Shown here: positions 8,257-16,263 of the stretch, one piece after another
Layout: the number at the start of each line of letters is the position of its first letter
Numbering within the stretch: position 1 is the stretch's first letter
NCBI GenBank assembly: GCA_016937855.1
Contig: JAFGVU010000160.1
Span: 1-39,551, forward strand
Length of the DNA: 39,551 nucleotides
Source of the DNA: Bacteroidales bacterium
Lineage (GTDB): Bacteria > Bacteroidota > Bacteroidia > Bacteroidales > ML635J-15
Direction of reading: 5' to 3'
Program-made: the position numbers and the translations under genes
The notes under the pieces: generated by a model
The model's input: only the letters and a program-made list of their open reading frames with translations
Databases searched by the model: none
Told to the model about the DNA's origin: nothing

Positions 8257-9655
8257 AACAAAAAAATTGAAAAAAACACTTTTAATATTATTCGCACTAT
8301 CTGCAAGCCTTTGGGTTAATGCTCAAGTAAAGAATTTTACCGAGCCCGAAAAACCTCTAACAAGAATATTGTTTATTTTTGATGCTTCAACCAGTATGAT
8401 TGAGCGATGGGAAGGCGACAAGAAATTCAATAAAGCCAAAGAGTTAATGTTTGAACTTCTCGATTCTCTCGAAATAATACAAGAGGAGGAAAATTTAGAG
8501 ATTGCCCTTAGAGTTTACGGACATCAGAGTCCTGTCCCACCACCCGATTGCTTTGACTCAAAATTAGAAGTTGCTTTTGGCCAAAATACTATCGGACTGA
8601 TTAAAGACAAATTAAACACTATTACACCAAAAGGTACAACACCAATTGCATACTCATTGGGGCAATCTGAAGGTGATTTCCCGGAATGTGATGATTGTAG
8701 AAACATTATCATTCTGATTACCGATGGAATTGAAATGTGTCATGGAGATCCTTGTGAGGTTAGCTTAGCTTTACAAAAAAAAGGCGTTGTACTAAAACCA
8801 TACATTGTTGGAGTTGACATAGATGTCAGTCTTACAAATGTGTTAGACTGCATGGGAAATTATTTTAATGCAGCTAACGAAGTTGAGTTTAAACAAGCAA
8901 TAAACACTATTGTTGCACAAGTTACAAATCTCACTACAGTTACAGTAAATTTACTCGACACCGATGGAAAACCACTTGAAACAAATGCTGTTATGTCATT
9001 CCACGACAACCTATCGGGTGATATCCGCTACACATATATGCACACCATGAACAAAACAGGAAAACCGGATACAATTTATCTTGATCTTTTATCGGTTTAC
9101 GACCTTAAAGTTCACACAATTCCTGCCCGGTTCAAAGACAGTATAAAGCTTAAAGAAGGCGTTCATAACGTTATCAATGTGCCGGCACCTCAGGGAACTC
9201 TCTTTGTCGATATTTTAGGAGATACTGCTATTAACTCACAAATAAAATGTATCGTAAGAAAAGCAGGAATTTCAGAAACACTTTATATTTTAGATGCAGA
9301 TAAAAGACAAAAACTAATTACAGGACTATATAATCTTGAAGTATTAACAATGCCGCGATCATATTTTGATGCAGTAAATATTGAACAAAATGGATTTAAC
9401 CATATTGTAATAGCTGAGCCTGGAGAAGTAATTATCAATTTTAAAGCTCCTTCATACGGCACACTTTTGCACGAAAACGGTGACATTTTAACTAATCTTT
9501 ACGACTTCAAACCAGGACAAACACACTACAAATTCAGACTACAACCTGGTTTTTATCGTATTGTATATCGTGAAAAAAACAAATTCCAATCAATAAATAC
9601 AGGCGAAACAAAATTTAGAGTAAAATCGGGTGATTTTATAATTGAAAATCTTTAA
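8234..9655 (+). CDS. Secreted von Willebrand factor A domain protein between transketolase halves
   Basis: About 473 residues. A signal peptide ends in SLWVNAQ, so the protein is periplasmic or surface-exposed. A von Willebrand factor A domain (about 38-225) has a complete metal-binding site: DASTS, the later threonine of KGTTPIAYSL and the aspartate of ILITDGIEMC. The remaining 230 residues look like beta-rich modules (VTVNLLDTDGKPLE, a repeated PAPQGTLFVDILGD and PSYGTLLHENGD), so a surface or periplasmic binding role is likely, with an unknown partner. Two starts are possible. ATG at 8234 overlaps the transketolase gene by 23 bases and adds a long n-region. TTG at 8267 gives a textbook signal peptide (KKTLLILFALSASLW) and a 10-base gap. 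It ends 15 bases before the second transketolase gene. Confidence 0.85.
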   Translation: MKHWEITKTKKLKKTLLILFALSASLWVNAQVKNFTEPEKPLTRILFIFDASTSMIERWEGDKKFNKAKELMFELLDSLEIIQEEENLEIALRVYGHQSPVPPPDCFDSKLEVAFGQNTIGLIKDKLNTITPKGTTPIAYSLGQSEGDFPECDDCRNIIILITDGIEMCHGDPCEVSLALQKKGVVLKPYIVGVDIDVSLTNVLDCMGNYFNAANEVEFKQAINTIVAQVTNLTTVTVNLLDTDGKPLETNAVMSFHDNLSGDIRYTYMHTMNKTGKPDTIYLDLLSVYDLKVHTIPARFKDSIKLKEGVHNVINVPAPQGTLFVDILGDTAINSQIKCIVRKAGISETLYILDADKRQKLITGLYNLEVLTMPRSYFDAVNIEQNGFNHIVIAEPGEVIINFKAPSYGTLLHENGDILTNLYDFKPGQTHYKFRLQPGFYRIVYREKNKFQSINTGETKFRVKSGDFIIENL

Positions 9656-9670
9656 AAAAAAATTAGACAA

Positions 9671-10624
9671 ATGAAATACAGTTTTACCGAAAAGAAAGAC
9701 ACTCGCTCAGGTTTTGGAGCAGGCTTACACGAAGCAGCAAAAAGCAACAAAAATATCGTAGCATTATGTGCCGACCTTACAGGCTCATTAAAGATGAATG
9801 ATTTTGAAAGAGATTTTCCTGATCGATTTTTTCAGGCAGGAATAGCCGAGGCAAATATGATAGGAACTGCTGCCGGATTAACCATTGGCGGTAAAATTCC
9901 GTTTGCAGGCACATTTGCAGCATTTGCAACCGGTCGTGTTTACGACCAAGTGCGTCAAAGTGTTGCATATTCTAATAAAAATGTAAAAATTTGTGCATCT
10001 CATGCAGGATTAACTCTTGGAGAAGATGGTGCAACACATCAAATTTTAGAAGATATTGGATTGATGAAAATGCTTCCGAACATGACTGTTATTTGTACTT
10101 GTGATTATAATCAGACAAAAGCAGCTACAATTGCAATATCGGAGCATAACGGACCTGTATATTTACGATTTGGACGTCCGGCTGTACCAAATTTTACTAA
10201 TCCTGATGAAAAATTTGAAATCGGAAAAGCACAAAAACTATACGAAGGTAACGATATAACCATTCTTGCTACAGGTCATTTAGTATGGAAAGCAATAGAA
10301 GCATGCGAAGAGTTAGCAAAAAAAGGAATAAATGCTGAACTTTTTAATATTCATACAATTAAACCTTTTGACGCTCAAACTGTCTTAAAGTCTGTAAATA
10401 AAACAGGAGCTATGGTAACTGCTGAAGAACACATGCTAAACGGAGGACTTTTTGACACTGCTGCACAATATGTTGCACTTAATAACCCCGTTCCTATGGA
10501 AGCTGTTGCAGTTATGGACACTTTTGGAGAAAGTGGAACTCCAGACCAACTAATGGACAAATATGGTTTAACTGCCGAAAATATTGTAAAAGCAGCAGAA
10601 AAAGCCATATCCAGAAAACGATAA
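9671..10624 (+). CDS. Transketolase, C-terminal subunit
   Basis: A 317-residue protein carrying the pyrimidine-binding and C-terminal domains that complete the transketolase encoded upstream. It has the GIAEANMIGTAAGL motif with the catalytic glutamate that activates thiamine diphosphate (about 56-69), PFAGTFAAFATGRVYDQVRQS (split as PFAGTFAAF and RVYDQVRQS), HAGLTLGEDGATHQ, and a C-terminal domain from about residue 185 with the EEHMLNGGLFD segment. Similar modules occur in 1-deoxyxylulose-5-phosphate synthase, but the subunit split and length match transketolase. It is separated from its partner by the von Willebrand gene, and its stop is 7 bases before the ECF sigma gene. Confidence 0.93.
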   Translation: MKYSFTEKKDTRSGFGAGLHEAAKSNKNIVALCADLTGSLKMNDFERDFPDRFFQAGIAEANMIGTAAGLTIGGKIPFAGTFAAFATGRVYDQVRQSVAYSNKNVKICASHAGLTLGEDGATHQILEDIGLMKMLPNMTVICTCDYNQTKAATIAISEHNGPVYLRFGRPAVPNFTNPDEKFEIGKAQKLYEGNDITILATGHLVWKAIEACEELAKKGINAELFNIHTIKPFDAQTVLKSVNKTGAMVTAEEHMLNGGLFDTAAQYVALNNPVPMEAVAVMDTFGESGTPDQLMDKYGLTAENIVKAAEKAISRKR

Positions 10625-10631
10625 GTGATAA

Positions 10632-11177
10632 ATGATAATAGACGATAATGCAATAATTGAAAAACTTCGAAATCCGAAAACAAGGAACGAAGCATTTGAT
10701 AGTATCGTCAAAAAATACAGCAACCAAATATATTATCATATTCGTCGAATGGTAATCGATCACGATGATGCCAACGATTTGGTACAAGACAGCTTTTTAA
10801 AAGCATACACAAATATCGACAAATTTAGATTCGATTCTGCAATATACACTTGGATATACAGAATAGCAACCAACACCTGTCTCAATTTCTTAGAAAAGAA
10901 AAAAAGACAATTTACTTTCTCGGCAATTAGTTATGAAGATAGCTTAGCCGACAAAATAGAAAGCAGCTCATATTTTGACGGCGATGAATTGCAAAAAAAA
11001 TTGCAAAAATCAATACTTAAACTGCCCGAAAAACAAAGATTAGTTTTTAATATGAAATATTATGACGACCTAAAATACGAAGAAATATCTGAAATTCTAA
11101 AAACTTCGGTTGGTGGATTAAAAGCATCTTATCATCATGCTGTAAATAAAATCGAAAAATTTATTAACGAAGATTAA
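10632..11177 (+). CDS. RNA polymerase ECF-type sigma-70 factor
   Basis: A 181-residue alternative sigma factor. Region 2 covers about residues 18-92, with the core-binding and -10-reading segment DDANDLVQDSFLKAYTNI and the WIYRIATNTCLNFL helix. Region 4 covers about 118-178, with LPEKQRLVFNMKYYDDLKYEEIS and a helix-turn-helix ending KASYHHAVNKIEKFI. Regions 1 and 3 are absent, as usual for the extracytoplasmic-function group. The gene follows transketolase by 7 bases and is followed by a small one-helix membrane protein and a periplasmic helical protein, the typical set for a signal-responsive sigma with its anti-sigma and sensor. The target promoters are unknown. Confidence 0.92.
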   Translation: MIIDDNAIIEKLRNPKTRNEAFDSIVKKYSNQIYYHIRRMVIDHDDANDLVQDSFLKAYTNIDKFRFDSAIYTWIYRIATNTCLNFLEKKKRQFTFSAISYEDSLADKIESSSYFDGDELQKKLQKSILKLPEKQRLVFNMKYYDDLKYEEISEILKTSVGGLKASYHHAVNKIEKFINED

Positions 11178-11215
11178 ACCTTCAGTAACATTAGTTGTCT
11201 TATAAAAGATTGATT

Positions 11216-11638
11216 ATGAAAAGTTTAAATGACATACCAAAGCAAAACAATTTCAAGACGCCTGAAGGGTATTTTGATTCTCTTGACAAAAAAATAGCCG
11301 AGAAAATTAAAAATAATGAAGAAAATAAACCTAAATCAGCATTTGAAATTTTTAAACCATATATTTATATGGCAGCTTCTTTAATAATTTTAGCCTCGGC
11401 TGTTAAATTTGGGCTTAATGTTTTAGTTGATAAAGACCCTGTTGTAAAACCCGATATCGAGACAATTGCAAGTACCGAAAGTAATTATTTTTTGGACGAG
11501 TTCTACGATGACGATATCGCATTTTACGAATATTTAAGTGAAGAAGAAGAGGTATATGCATCAAATGACATTAGTGACGAAGAAATTGAAAACTATTTAA
11601 GTCAATATTATATCGAATATGAACTACAATATGAATAA
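11216..11638 (+). CDS. Putative single-pass anti-sigma factor
   Basis: A 140-residue protein without a signal peptide. The cytoplasmic N-terminus begins KSLNDIPKQNNFKTPEGYF, a pattern common in Bacteroidota proteins encoded after ECF sigma genes. One membrane helix lies near residues 46-66. The outer segment is very acidic (DEFYDDDIAFYEYLSEEEE). This layout fits a membrane anchor that holds the sigma factor and senses the envelope. There is no zinc-binding HxxxCxxC anti-sigma motif. The longest open frame begins at a TTG (11195), but the ATG at 11216 gives the conserved start and a normal 38-base gap to the sigma gene. The function is inferred from layout and position. Confidence 0.7.
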   Translation: MKSLNDIPKQNNFKTPEGYFDSLDKKIAEKIKNNEENKPKSAFEIFKPYIYMAASLIILASAVKFGLNVLVDKDPVVKPDIETIASTESNYFLDEFYDDDIAFYEYLSEEEEVYASNDISDEEIENYLSQYYIEYELQYE

Positions 11639-11648
11639 ACCTAGAACT

Positions 11649-12113
11649 ATGAAAAATATTACAACTATTATTTTAGCAATTGTACTGAGCAGCATTAGTT
11701 TTTCTGCATTAGCTCAGGGAAAAGGGCATAAACCTTATGGGATGAATGATGAAAAAATAAAGGCAGAAAAAGTGGCATTCATTACAGACAAAATTGATTT
11801 AAGCGTTGAAGAAGCACAAAGCTTTTGGCCTCTATACAATGAGTTTAACGACAAAATGAGCTCCCTGTTTGAAGAAGAACATAGCATCTATCATTCAATA
11901 AAAAAAGATTATGAAAGTATTTCAGACACAGACTTAACAAAAAAACTAGATAGGATGCTGGAGATTAACAAAGAAAAATCTGAACTTGAGATAGAGTACC
12001 ACAATAAGTACAAAAAAATTCTTCCGCCAAAAAAGATTGCTAAGCTTTATCAAGCCGATAAAGATTTTCGCAAACATCTGATGCATAAATATAAAGGTGG
12101 TTCTCCTGAATAA
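11649..12113 (+). CDS. Periplasmic Spy/CpxP-like helical protein of the sigma cassette
   Basis: A 154-residue exported protein. The signal peptide (about 1-23) ends SALAQ. The mature part is charged and helical, with IDLSVEEAQSFWPLYNEF followed by a coiled stretch and ILPPKKIAKLYQADKDFR. This double pattern (LSxxxxxxFWPLY and LPPxKxxxLYxxE/DxxF) is the signature of the proteins usually annotated as sensors of ECF-type sigma factors, related in shape to Spy, CpxP and ZraP. It probably senses envelope stress or metal and talks to the membrane anti-sigma factor. The ATG at 11649 is preferred over the upstream in-frame ATG at 11619, which would overlap the previous gene and put charged residues before the signal peptide. 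Confidence 0.78.
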   Translation: MKNITTIILAIVLSSISFSALAQGKGHKPYGMNDEKIKAEKVAFITDKIDLSVEEAQSFWPLYNEFNDKMSSLFEEEHSIYHSIKKDYESISDTDLTKKLDRMLEINKEKSELEIEYHNKYKKILPPKKIAKLYQADKDFRKHLMHKYKGGSPE

Positions 12114-12129
12114 TCTATAAAGTTTTATA

Positions 12130-12648
12130 ATGAGTTTGCAGTTTCTATCAAATCTAGATTTATATAATAATATTGTCGAGCAAGTTTTAACAGCTCGACA
12201 TTTTGTTTGGATAGGAACTGCTGACATCAAAGATATGCATGTAAAATATAAAGGAAAGGTAGTCCCATTTCTCGAAATTTTAGACATCTTAGTAAAAGGC
12301 AAAGTTGAAATAAGATTACTTCATGCAAAAGACCCCGGCGAGAATTTCAAACGCAGTTTCGACAAATATCCATTATTATGGAAAAGCATGGAGAGACAAC
12401 TTTGCCCAAGAGTTCATTTTAAAATTATTGTAATTGATGGAAAAATAGCATACATTGGTTCCGCAAATCTAACAGGAGCCGGACTTGGAATGAAAAGTGA
12501 AAACACCAGAAACTTTGAAAATGGAATAATAACTGATAATCTAGATCTAGTTGACCAAATAATGAATCAATTCGATGATGTTTGGATTGGAAAGTTTTGC
12601 AAAACATGTAATAGAAAAGCATATTGTACCGATCCTATAATATCATGA
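12130..12648 (+). CDS. Single-HKD phospholipase D-like protein with C-terminal cysteines
   Basis: A 172-residue protein of the phospholipase D superfamily. One HKD motif, HFKIIVIDG (about 97-105), is followed by the usual IGSANLTGAGLG segment that shapes the active site. The N-terminal beta strands (FVWIGTADI, VEIRLLHAKDPG) fit the fold. A single motif means that two chains must pair to make one active site, as in Nuc-type nucleases. There is no signal peptide, so a cytoplasmic nuclease or nucleic-acid binding role is more likely than lipid cleavage. The extreme C-terminus has CKTCNRKAYC, a CxxCx5C cluster that could bind zinc or iron-sulfur. It follows the Spy-like gene by 16 bases. Confidence 0.75.
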   Translation: MSLQFLSNLDLYNNIVEQVLTARHFVWIGTADIKDMHVKYKGKVVPFLEILDILVKGKVEIRLLHAKDPGENFKRSFDKYPLLWKSMERQLCPRVHFKIIVIDGKIAYIGSANLTGAGLGMKSENTRNFENGIITDNLDLVDQIMNQFDDVWIGKFCKTCNRKAYCTDPIIS

Positions 12649-12701
12649 ATCAAACAAAGTCTTAAAAACCTTAGATAAGCATTAAAAAAATATGTATTAA
12701 T

Positions 12702-13325
12702 ATGATTTGTCCATTGTGCGATACAGAACTCCAAGAGAGAGTTGATATAGAATACTACACTTGTAGCAATTGTGAGGCCTATGTTAAGGATAGTACTCTG
12801 TATTTATCGCCGGAAGAGGAAAAAAAACGCTACGAGAATCACAATAATGATGTTAATGACAAAGGATATCAATTATTTACATCTCCAATTACAAACTCAA
12901 TAATAAAAAGATTTACTCCCGATTCTCTTGGGCTTGATTATGGTTCAGGAACAGGACCGGTTATTACAAAAACTTTAACAGTTCTTGGGTATCAAATTAT
13001 TAACTACGATCCTTTTTTTCACCCCGACAAAACATACTTAAATTACAAATACGATTATATTTTTAGTTGCGAAGTGTTTGAACATTTTTATCACCCAAAA
13101 CAAGAAATAATTAAACTTTTAAATTTAATCAAAAAACAGGGCTATTTGATTATCATGACACACATATACGATAAATCATCGGACTTTAGAAATTGGTATT
13201 ATCGTAACGACCCGACCCATGTTTTCATTTTTACATCAAAAACTTTAAGATTCATCGAATCTAATTATAACCTTCATATCGAAGAACTAACTGACAGATT
13301 GATAGTTTTTAGGAAAAAAGATTAG
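12702..13325 (+). CDS. Class I SAM-dependent methyltransferase with N-terminal zinc ribbon
   Basis: A 207-residue cytoplasmic protein. Residues 3-26 hold a zinc ribbon (CPLC then CSNC). The methyltransferase core starts near residue 77 with LGLDYGSGTGPV, which binds S-adenosylmethionine, then INYDPFFHP as the acidic loop and FSCEVFEHF as motif II, a form typical of Methyltransf_23-type enzymes. The substrate cannot be read from the sequence. Zinc-ribbon members of this family often modify small molecules, sugars or proteins. It is the last gene of the plus-strand run and converges on the RluA gene with 23 bases between stops; no terminator hairpin is visible there. Confidence 0.85.
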   Translation: MICPLCDTELQERVDIEYYTCSNCEAYVKDSTLYLSPEEEKKRYENHNNDVNDKGYQLFTSPITNSIIKRFTPDSLGLDYGSGTGPVITKTLTVLGYQIINYDPFFHPDKTYLNYKYDYIFSCEVFEHFYHPKQEIIKLLNLIKKQGYLIIMTHIYDKSSDFRNWYYRNDPTHVFIFTSKTLRFIESNYNLHIEELTDRLIVFRKKD

Positions 13326-13348
13326 AAAATAAGTGATTCCTGCAATTT

Positions 13349-14407
13349 TTACTCAAACTCCGATCTGTTGCTAACATAACTTCGCCATTTATCGATGCAC
13401 TTTTGCATATCTTCGGGTAATTCAGAATTATACATAACCTCCTCTCCTGTTGCTGGATGTATAAAACCAAGCGATTTAGCATGTAAAGCCTGTCGTGGTA
13501 ATATTTTAAAACAATTCTCGACAAATTGTTTGTATTTTGTAAAAGTTGTACCTTTTAAGATTTTCTCGCCACCATATTCTGCATCATTAAACAAAGGATG
13601 TCCAATATGTTTCATGTGTACACGAATTTGATGTGTCCTTCCTGTTTCAAGACGACATTCAATCAGATTTACATATCCGAGCCTTTCAAGTACTTTGTAG
13701 TGAGTAATTGCTTCTTTGCCATATTCTCCATCAGGAAACACATCCATTACTTTTCTATTTTTCATGTTTCGCCCAACATTACCTGTAATAGTTCCTGAAT
13801 CTTCGGGAAGATTTCCCCACACTAAAGCAACATAAGAACGCTTACATGAATGGTCAAAAAACTGTTTAGCTAGTTTATTTAAAGCCAATTCCGATTTAGC
13901 AATTACTAACAAACCTGATGTATCTTTGTCGATTCTATGCACTAAGCCCGGTCTTACCTCTTTGCCACTAAACATCGGAAGGTCTTTAAATCTAAAAGCC
14001 AGTGCATTTACCAAAGTCCCATCATAATGGCCATAACTAGGGTGAACAACCATTCCTGGTTGCTTATTTACGATAATATAATGTTCGTCTTCATAAAAAA
14101 CATTAAGTGGTATATCTTGGGCAACAAGTTCATTATCGGTTTTTGGATAACTTAGCACAATACTTACAACGTCGCCGGGTTTAACCTTATAGCTGCTTTT
14201 TGCTGCTTTCTGATTTACTAAAATATTTCCTGCATCAGCAGCATTTTGAATTCGATTTCGCGAAGTAGAAGCAAGACGACAAACCAAATATTTATCTAAA
14301 CGCATTGGTTTTTGTCCATCTTCAATCTCTAATCGATGATGCTCGTATAGTTCAGACTGTTCAAACTCATCATTTGCTTCGGCATTGTCAAAATCTTCGA
14401 TTATCAT
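13349..14407 (-). CDS. rluD: RluA/RluD-family 23S rRNA pseudouridine synthase
   Basis: A 352-residue enzyme that converts uridine to pseudouridine in RNA. An acidic N-terminal stretch (about 1-32) precedes an S4 RNA-binding domain (about 35-100, MRLDKYLVCRLASTSRNRIQ). The catalytic domain contains HRIDKDTSGLLVIAKS (about 158-173) with the catalytic aspartate, VHPSYGHYDGTLVNAL before it and the GRTHQIRVHMKHIGHPL motif after it. The S4 domain and the whole order match RluD, which modifies helix 69 of 23S rRNA, but other RluA members cannot be excluded. The start codon touches the stop of the T9SS cargo gene with no bases between, so the genes are translationally linked. Confidence 0.9.
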   Translation of the reverse strand: MIIEDFDNAEANDEFEQSELYEHHRLEIEDGQKPMRLDKYLVCRLASTSRNRIQNAADAGNILVNQKAAKSSYKVKPGDVVSIVLSYPKTDNELVAQDIPLNVFYEDEHYIIVNKQPGMVVHPSYGHYDGTLVNALAFRFKDLPMFSGKEVRPGLVHRIDKDTSGLLVIAKSELALNKLAKQFFDHSCKRSYVALVWGNLPEDSGTITGNVGRNMKNRKVMDVFPDGEYGKEAITHYKVLERLGYVNLIECRLETGRTHQIRVHMKHIGHPLFNDAEYGGEKILKGTTFTKYKQFVENCFKILPRQALHAKSLGFIHPATGEEVMYNSELPEDMQKCIDKWRSYVSNRSEFE

Positions 14408-16261
14408 CTATCTTAAAATAAGTATTTTTTGTGTTTTAAAAGTGCTAATTTCAGAGATTGGTCTAATAAAATATGCCCCCTGTTCAAGGTCTCCGACAAA
14501 TATTTCTGCTTCACTTGAACATTCCCTAATTAATCGTCCGGTAGCATCAAAAACCTGAATATTTTTTATCGGCACTTCAGAATTAATATAAATATAATCG
14601 GAAGCAGGATTTGGGTAAATATCAAACTCCGATTTTTGTATTTGCGGTATATTGGCAGAGCGGTCAAAAGAAAATCCAAAAGCCGGTCTTATCATCATAG
14701 ATCCACTGTAAGCCGACTGCTGCCATGTTCCCGAGACATTATAAAAAACTTTTGAACCGGCATCGTTATTTAAGTCGTAACCACAGTTTAACATATCGTC
14801 AGTTGTTTTTATCCAACCAATATAGAAAGTTGTGTCAATATAAATGCTTGTGTCTAAAGCATAATATAAAAATCCGTTTATTGAATCGCTATAATAAGGT
14901 TTTACTCCAATTTTTTGAAAAATTGTATCTCCAGGTTCTCCTGCGTTATCATCCCATATCGTTAGGAAAAAATATTTGCGGTTTGCCTCATTAAGAGTTT
15001 GATTAAAATAAATATAAACTCCTTTTAATGTATCGGCTTTAAGAGGAGTAAACTGACAAGCGAGACTCGAATATGCTGTTCCCTGACCGGAAATTCCATA
15101 TCCTTTTTCGGCAGTACCATCGTCATAAGCATAGTAATTGTAAAAATTTTGATAATATGATACTGTATCGTTCCATCGATAAATATAGGTGTCATCAGTT
15201 AAATCGGTTCTCAGATACGATTTTATCAAAAACTTGGCAGAGTCCTCTGTACTTGAGGTAAAAGCATAAGCTATTGGTCGAGTATATTCTATTGTTTCGA
15301 GAGGCAAGATATTCTCATTATCTTCCAGCATAGAAAATGTTGGTGCATCTCCATATAAATCAATAATCTCAACCTGACGATTTATGTTTTTTGTTTCTAA
15401 TCCATAAGTGCTTTTGTACAACCATGTTAGTGAATCACTAATAATATTACCAGTGTAAGATTTAAAATGATTCCAAGGCACTGATTCCCAACCAATTAAT
15501 TTGGACCCCATATCTCTTATAAAAGCAACATCATTAGCAAGTGTGTCATCCCAAGTTCTGGCAGTATCGAGTTTAACATAATCGATATTCCACACATCAG
15601 AATTTGTTATCCAACTTGGTTCGTAACTTGTGCTTATACTGGCATAATTTATAAATCTGAACTGAAATCCCTTAACAAGATAAATTGGATTAGTAATCGG
15701 TAACAAAACGATACTGAATGTATCCATGGCTTGTCCTCCTGCTACATTCCAAACACTTTCCCAATCTGTTTCAGGAGATTTAAATTGTAGCACAAGAGAA
15801 TCGCGTTCTTCAGGAATATTTCCATTCCCTCCGGCTTGATAATAGAAACTTAGATATACTGAATCGGCAGGCAAAACTTGTAGATTTATTGGTGCAGATG
15901 TAAAAAAATCAGCAATTCCACTACTTAAAGATGGCAAATAAGGATATACCGCCCCAAATTGATTAAGTGCATCAAGACTAGCAACACCAATTGAAATTGG
16001 ATCAATTGCATAATCATTGTTTATAAAGGCAAATTTATCTATCCATTTTATTGAATCAGGATAAACAATTGAGCTTGCAAAGTCATCAAAAAAAGGTAAA
16101 TCGACAGTATCGACAACTTGAGCATCCTTTAATAGAAAATTTTTATAATATGCTTTGCTATAATTCATCAATCGTGGATTACCACAATCAACTAATTTTT
16201 CCTGAGCACTTATTGATAAATATGTAATTGTCAGTAAAACTGCAACAAATATTTTCTTCAT
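14408..16261 (-). CDS. Large secreted protein with T9SS type A sorting domain
   Basis: A 617-residue exported protein of no recognised enzyme family. The signal peptide (about 1-19) ends ISAQ. The body is rich in Asp, Ser, Thr, Tyr and Trp, with strands such as DTVDLPFFDDFASS and DSVYLSFYYQAGG that suggest lectin or jelly-roll-like beta domains. The C-terminus from about 535 is a type A sorting domain: FDIYPNPASDYIYI, IQVFDATGRLI and LEQGAYFIRP. It should be exported by the type IX system to the cell surface. Two bases separate it from the PASTA gene upstream and none from RluA downstream, so the three form a tight operon. Related cargo proteins are known beside PASTA and RluA genes in this phylum; the function is unknown. 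Confidence 0.78.
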   Translation of the reverse strand: MKKIFVAVLLTITYLSISAQEKLVDCGNPRLMNYSKAYYKNFLLKDAQVVDTVDLPFFDDFASSIVYPDSIKWIDKFAFINNDYAIDPISIGVASLDALNQFGAVYPYLPSLSSGIADFFTSAPINLQVLPADSVYLSFYYQAGGNGNIPEERDSLVLQFKSPETDWESVWNVAGGQAMDTFSIVLLPITNPIYLVKGFQFRFINYASISTSYEPSWITNSDVWNIDYVKLDTARTWDDTLANDVAFIRDMGSKLIGWESVPWNHFKSYTGNIISDSLTWLYKSTYGLETKNINRQVEIIDLYGDAPTFSMLEDNENILPLETIEYTRPIAYAFTSSTEDSAKFLIKSYLRTDLTDDTYIYRWNDTVSYYQNFYNYYAYDDGTAEKGYGISGQGTAYSSLACQFTPLKADTLKGVYIYFNQTLNEANRKYFFLTIWDDNAGEPGDTIFQKIGVKPYYSDSINGFLYYALDTSIYIDTTFYIGWIKTTDDMLNCGYDLNNDAGSKVFYNVSGTWQQSAYSGSMMIRPAFGFSFDRSANIPQIQKSEFDIYPNPASDYIYINSEVPIKNIQVFDATGRLIRECSSEAEIFVGDLEQGAYFIRPISEISTFKTQKILILR

Positions 16262-16263
16262 GT

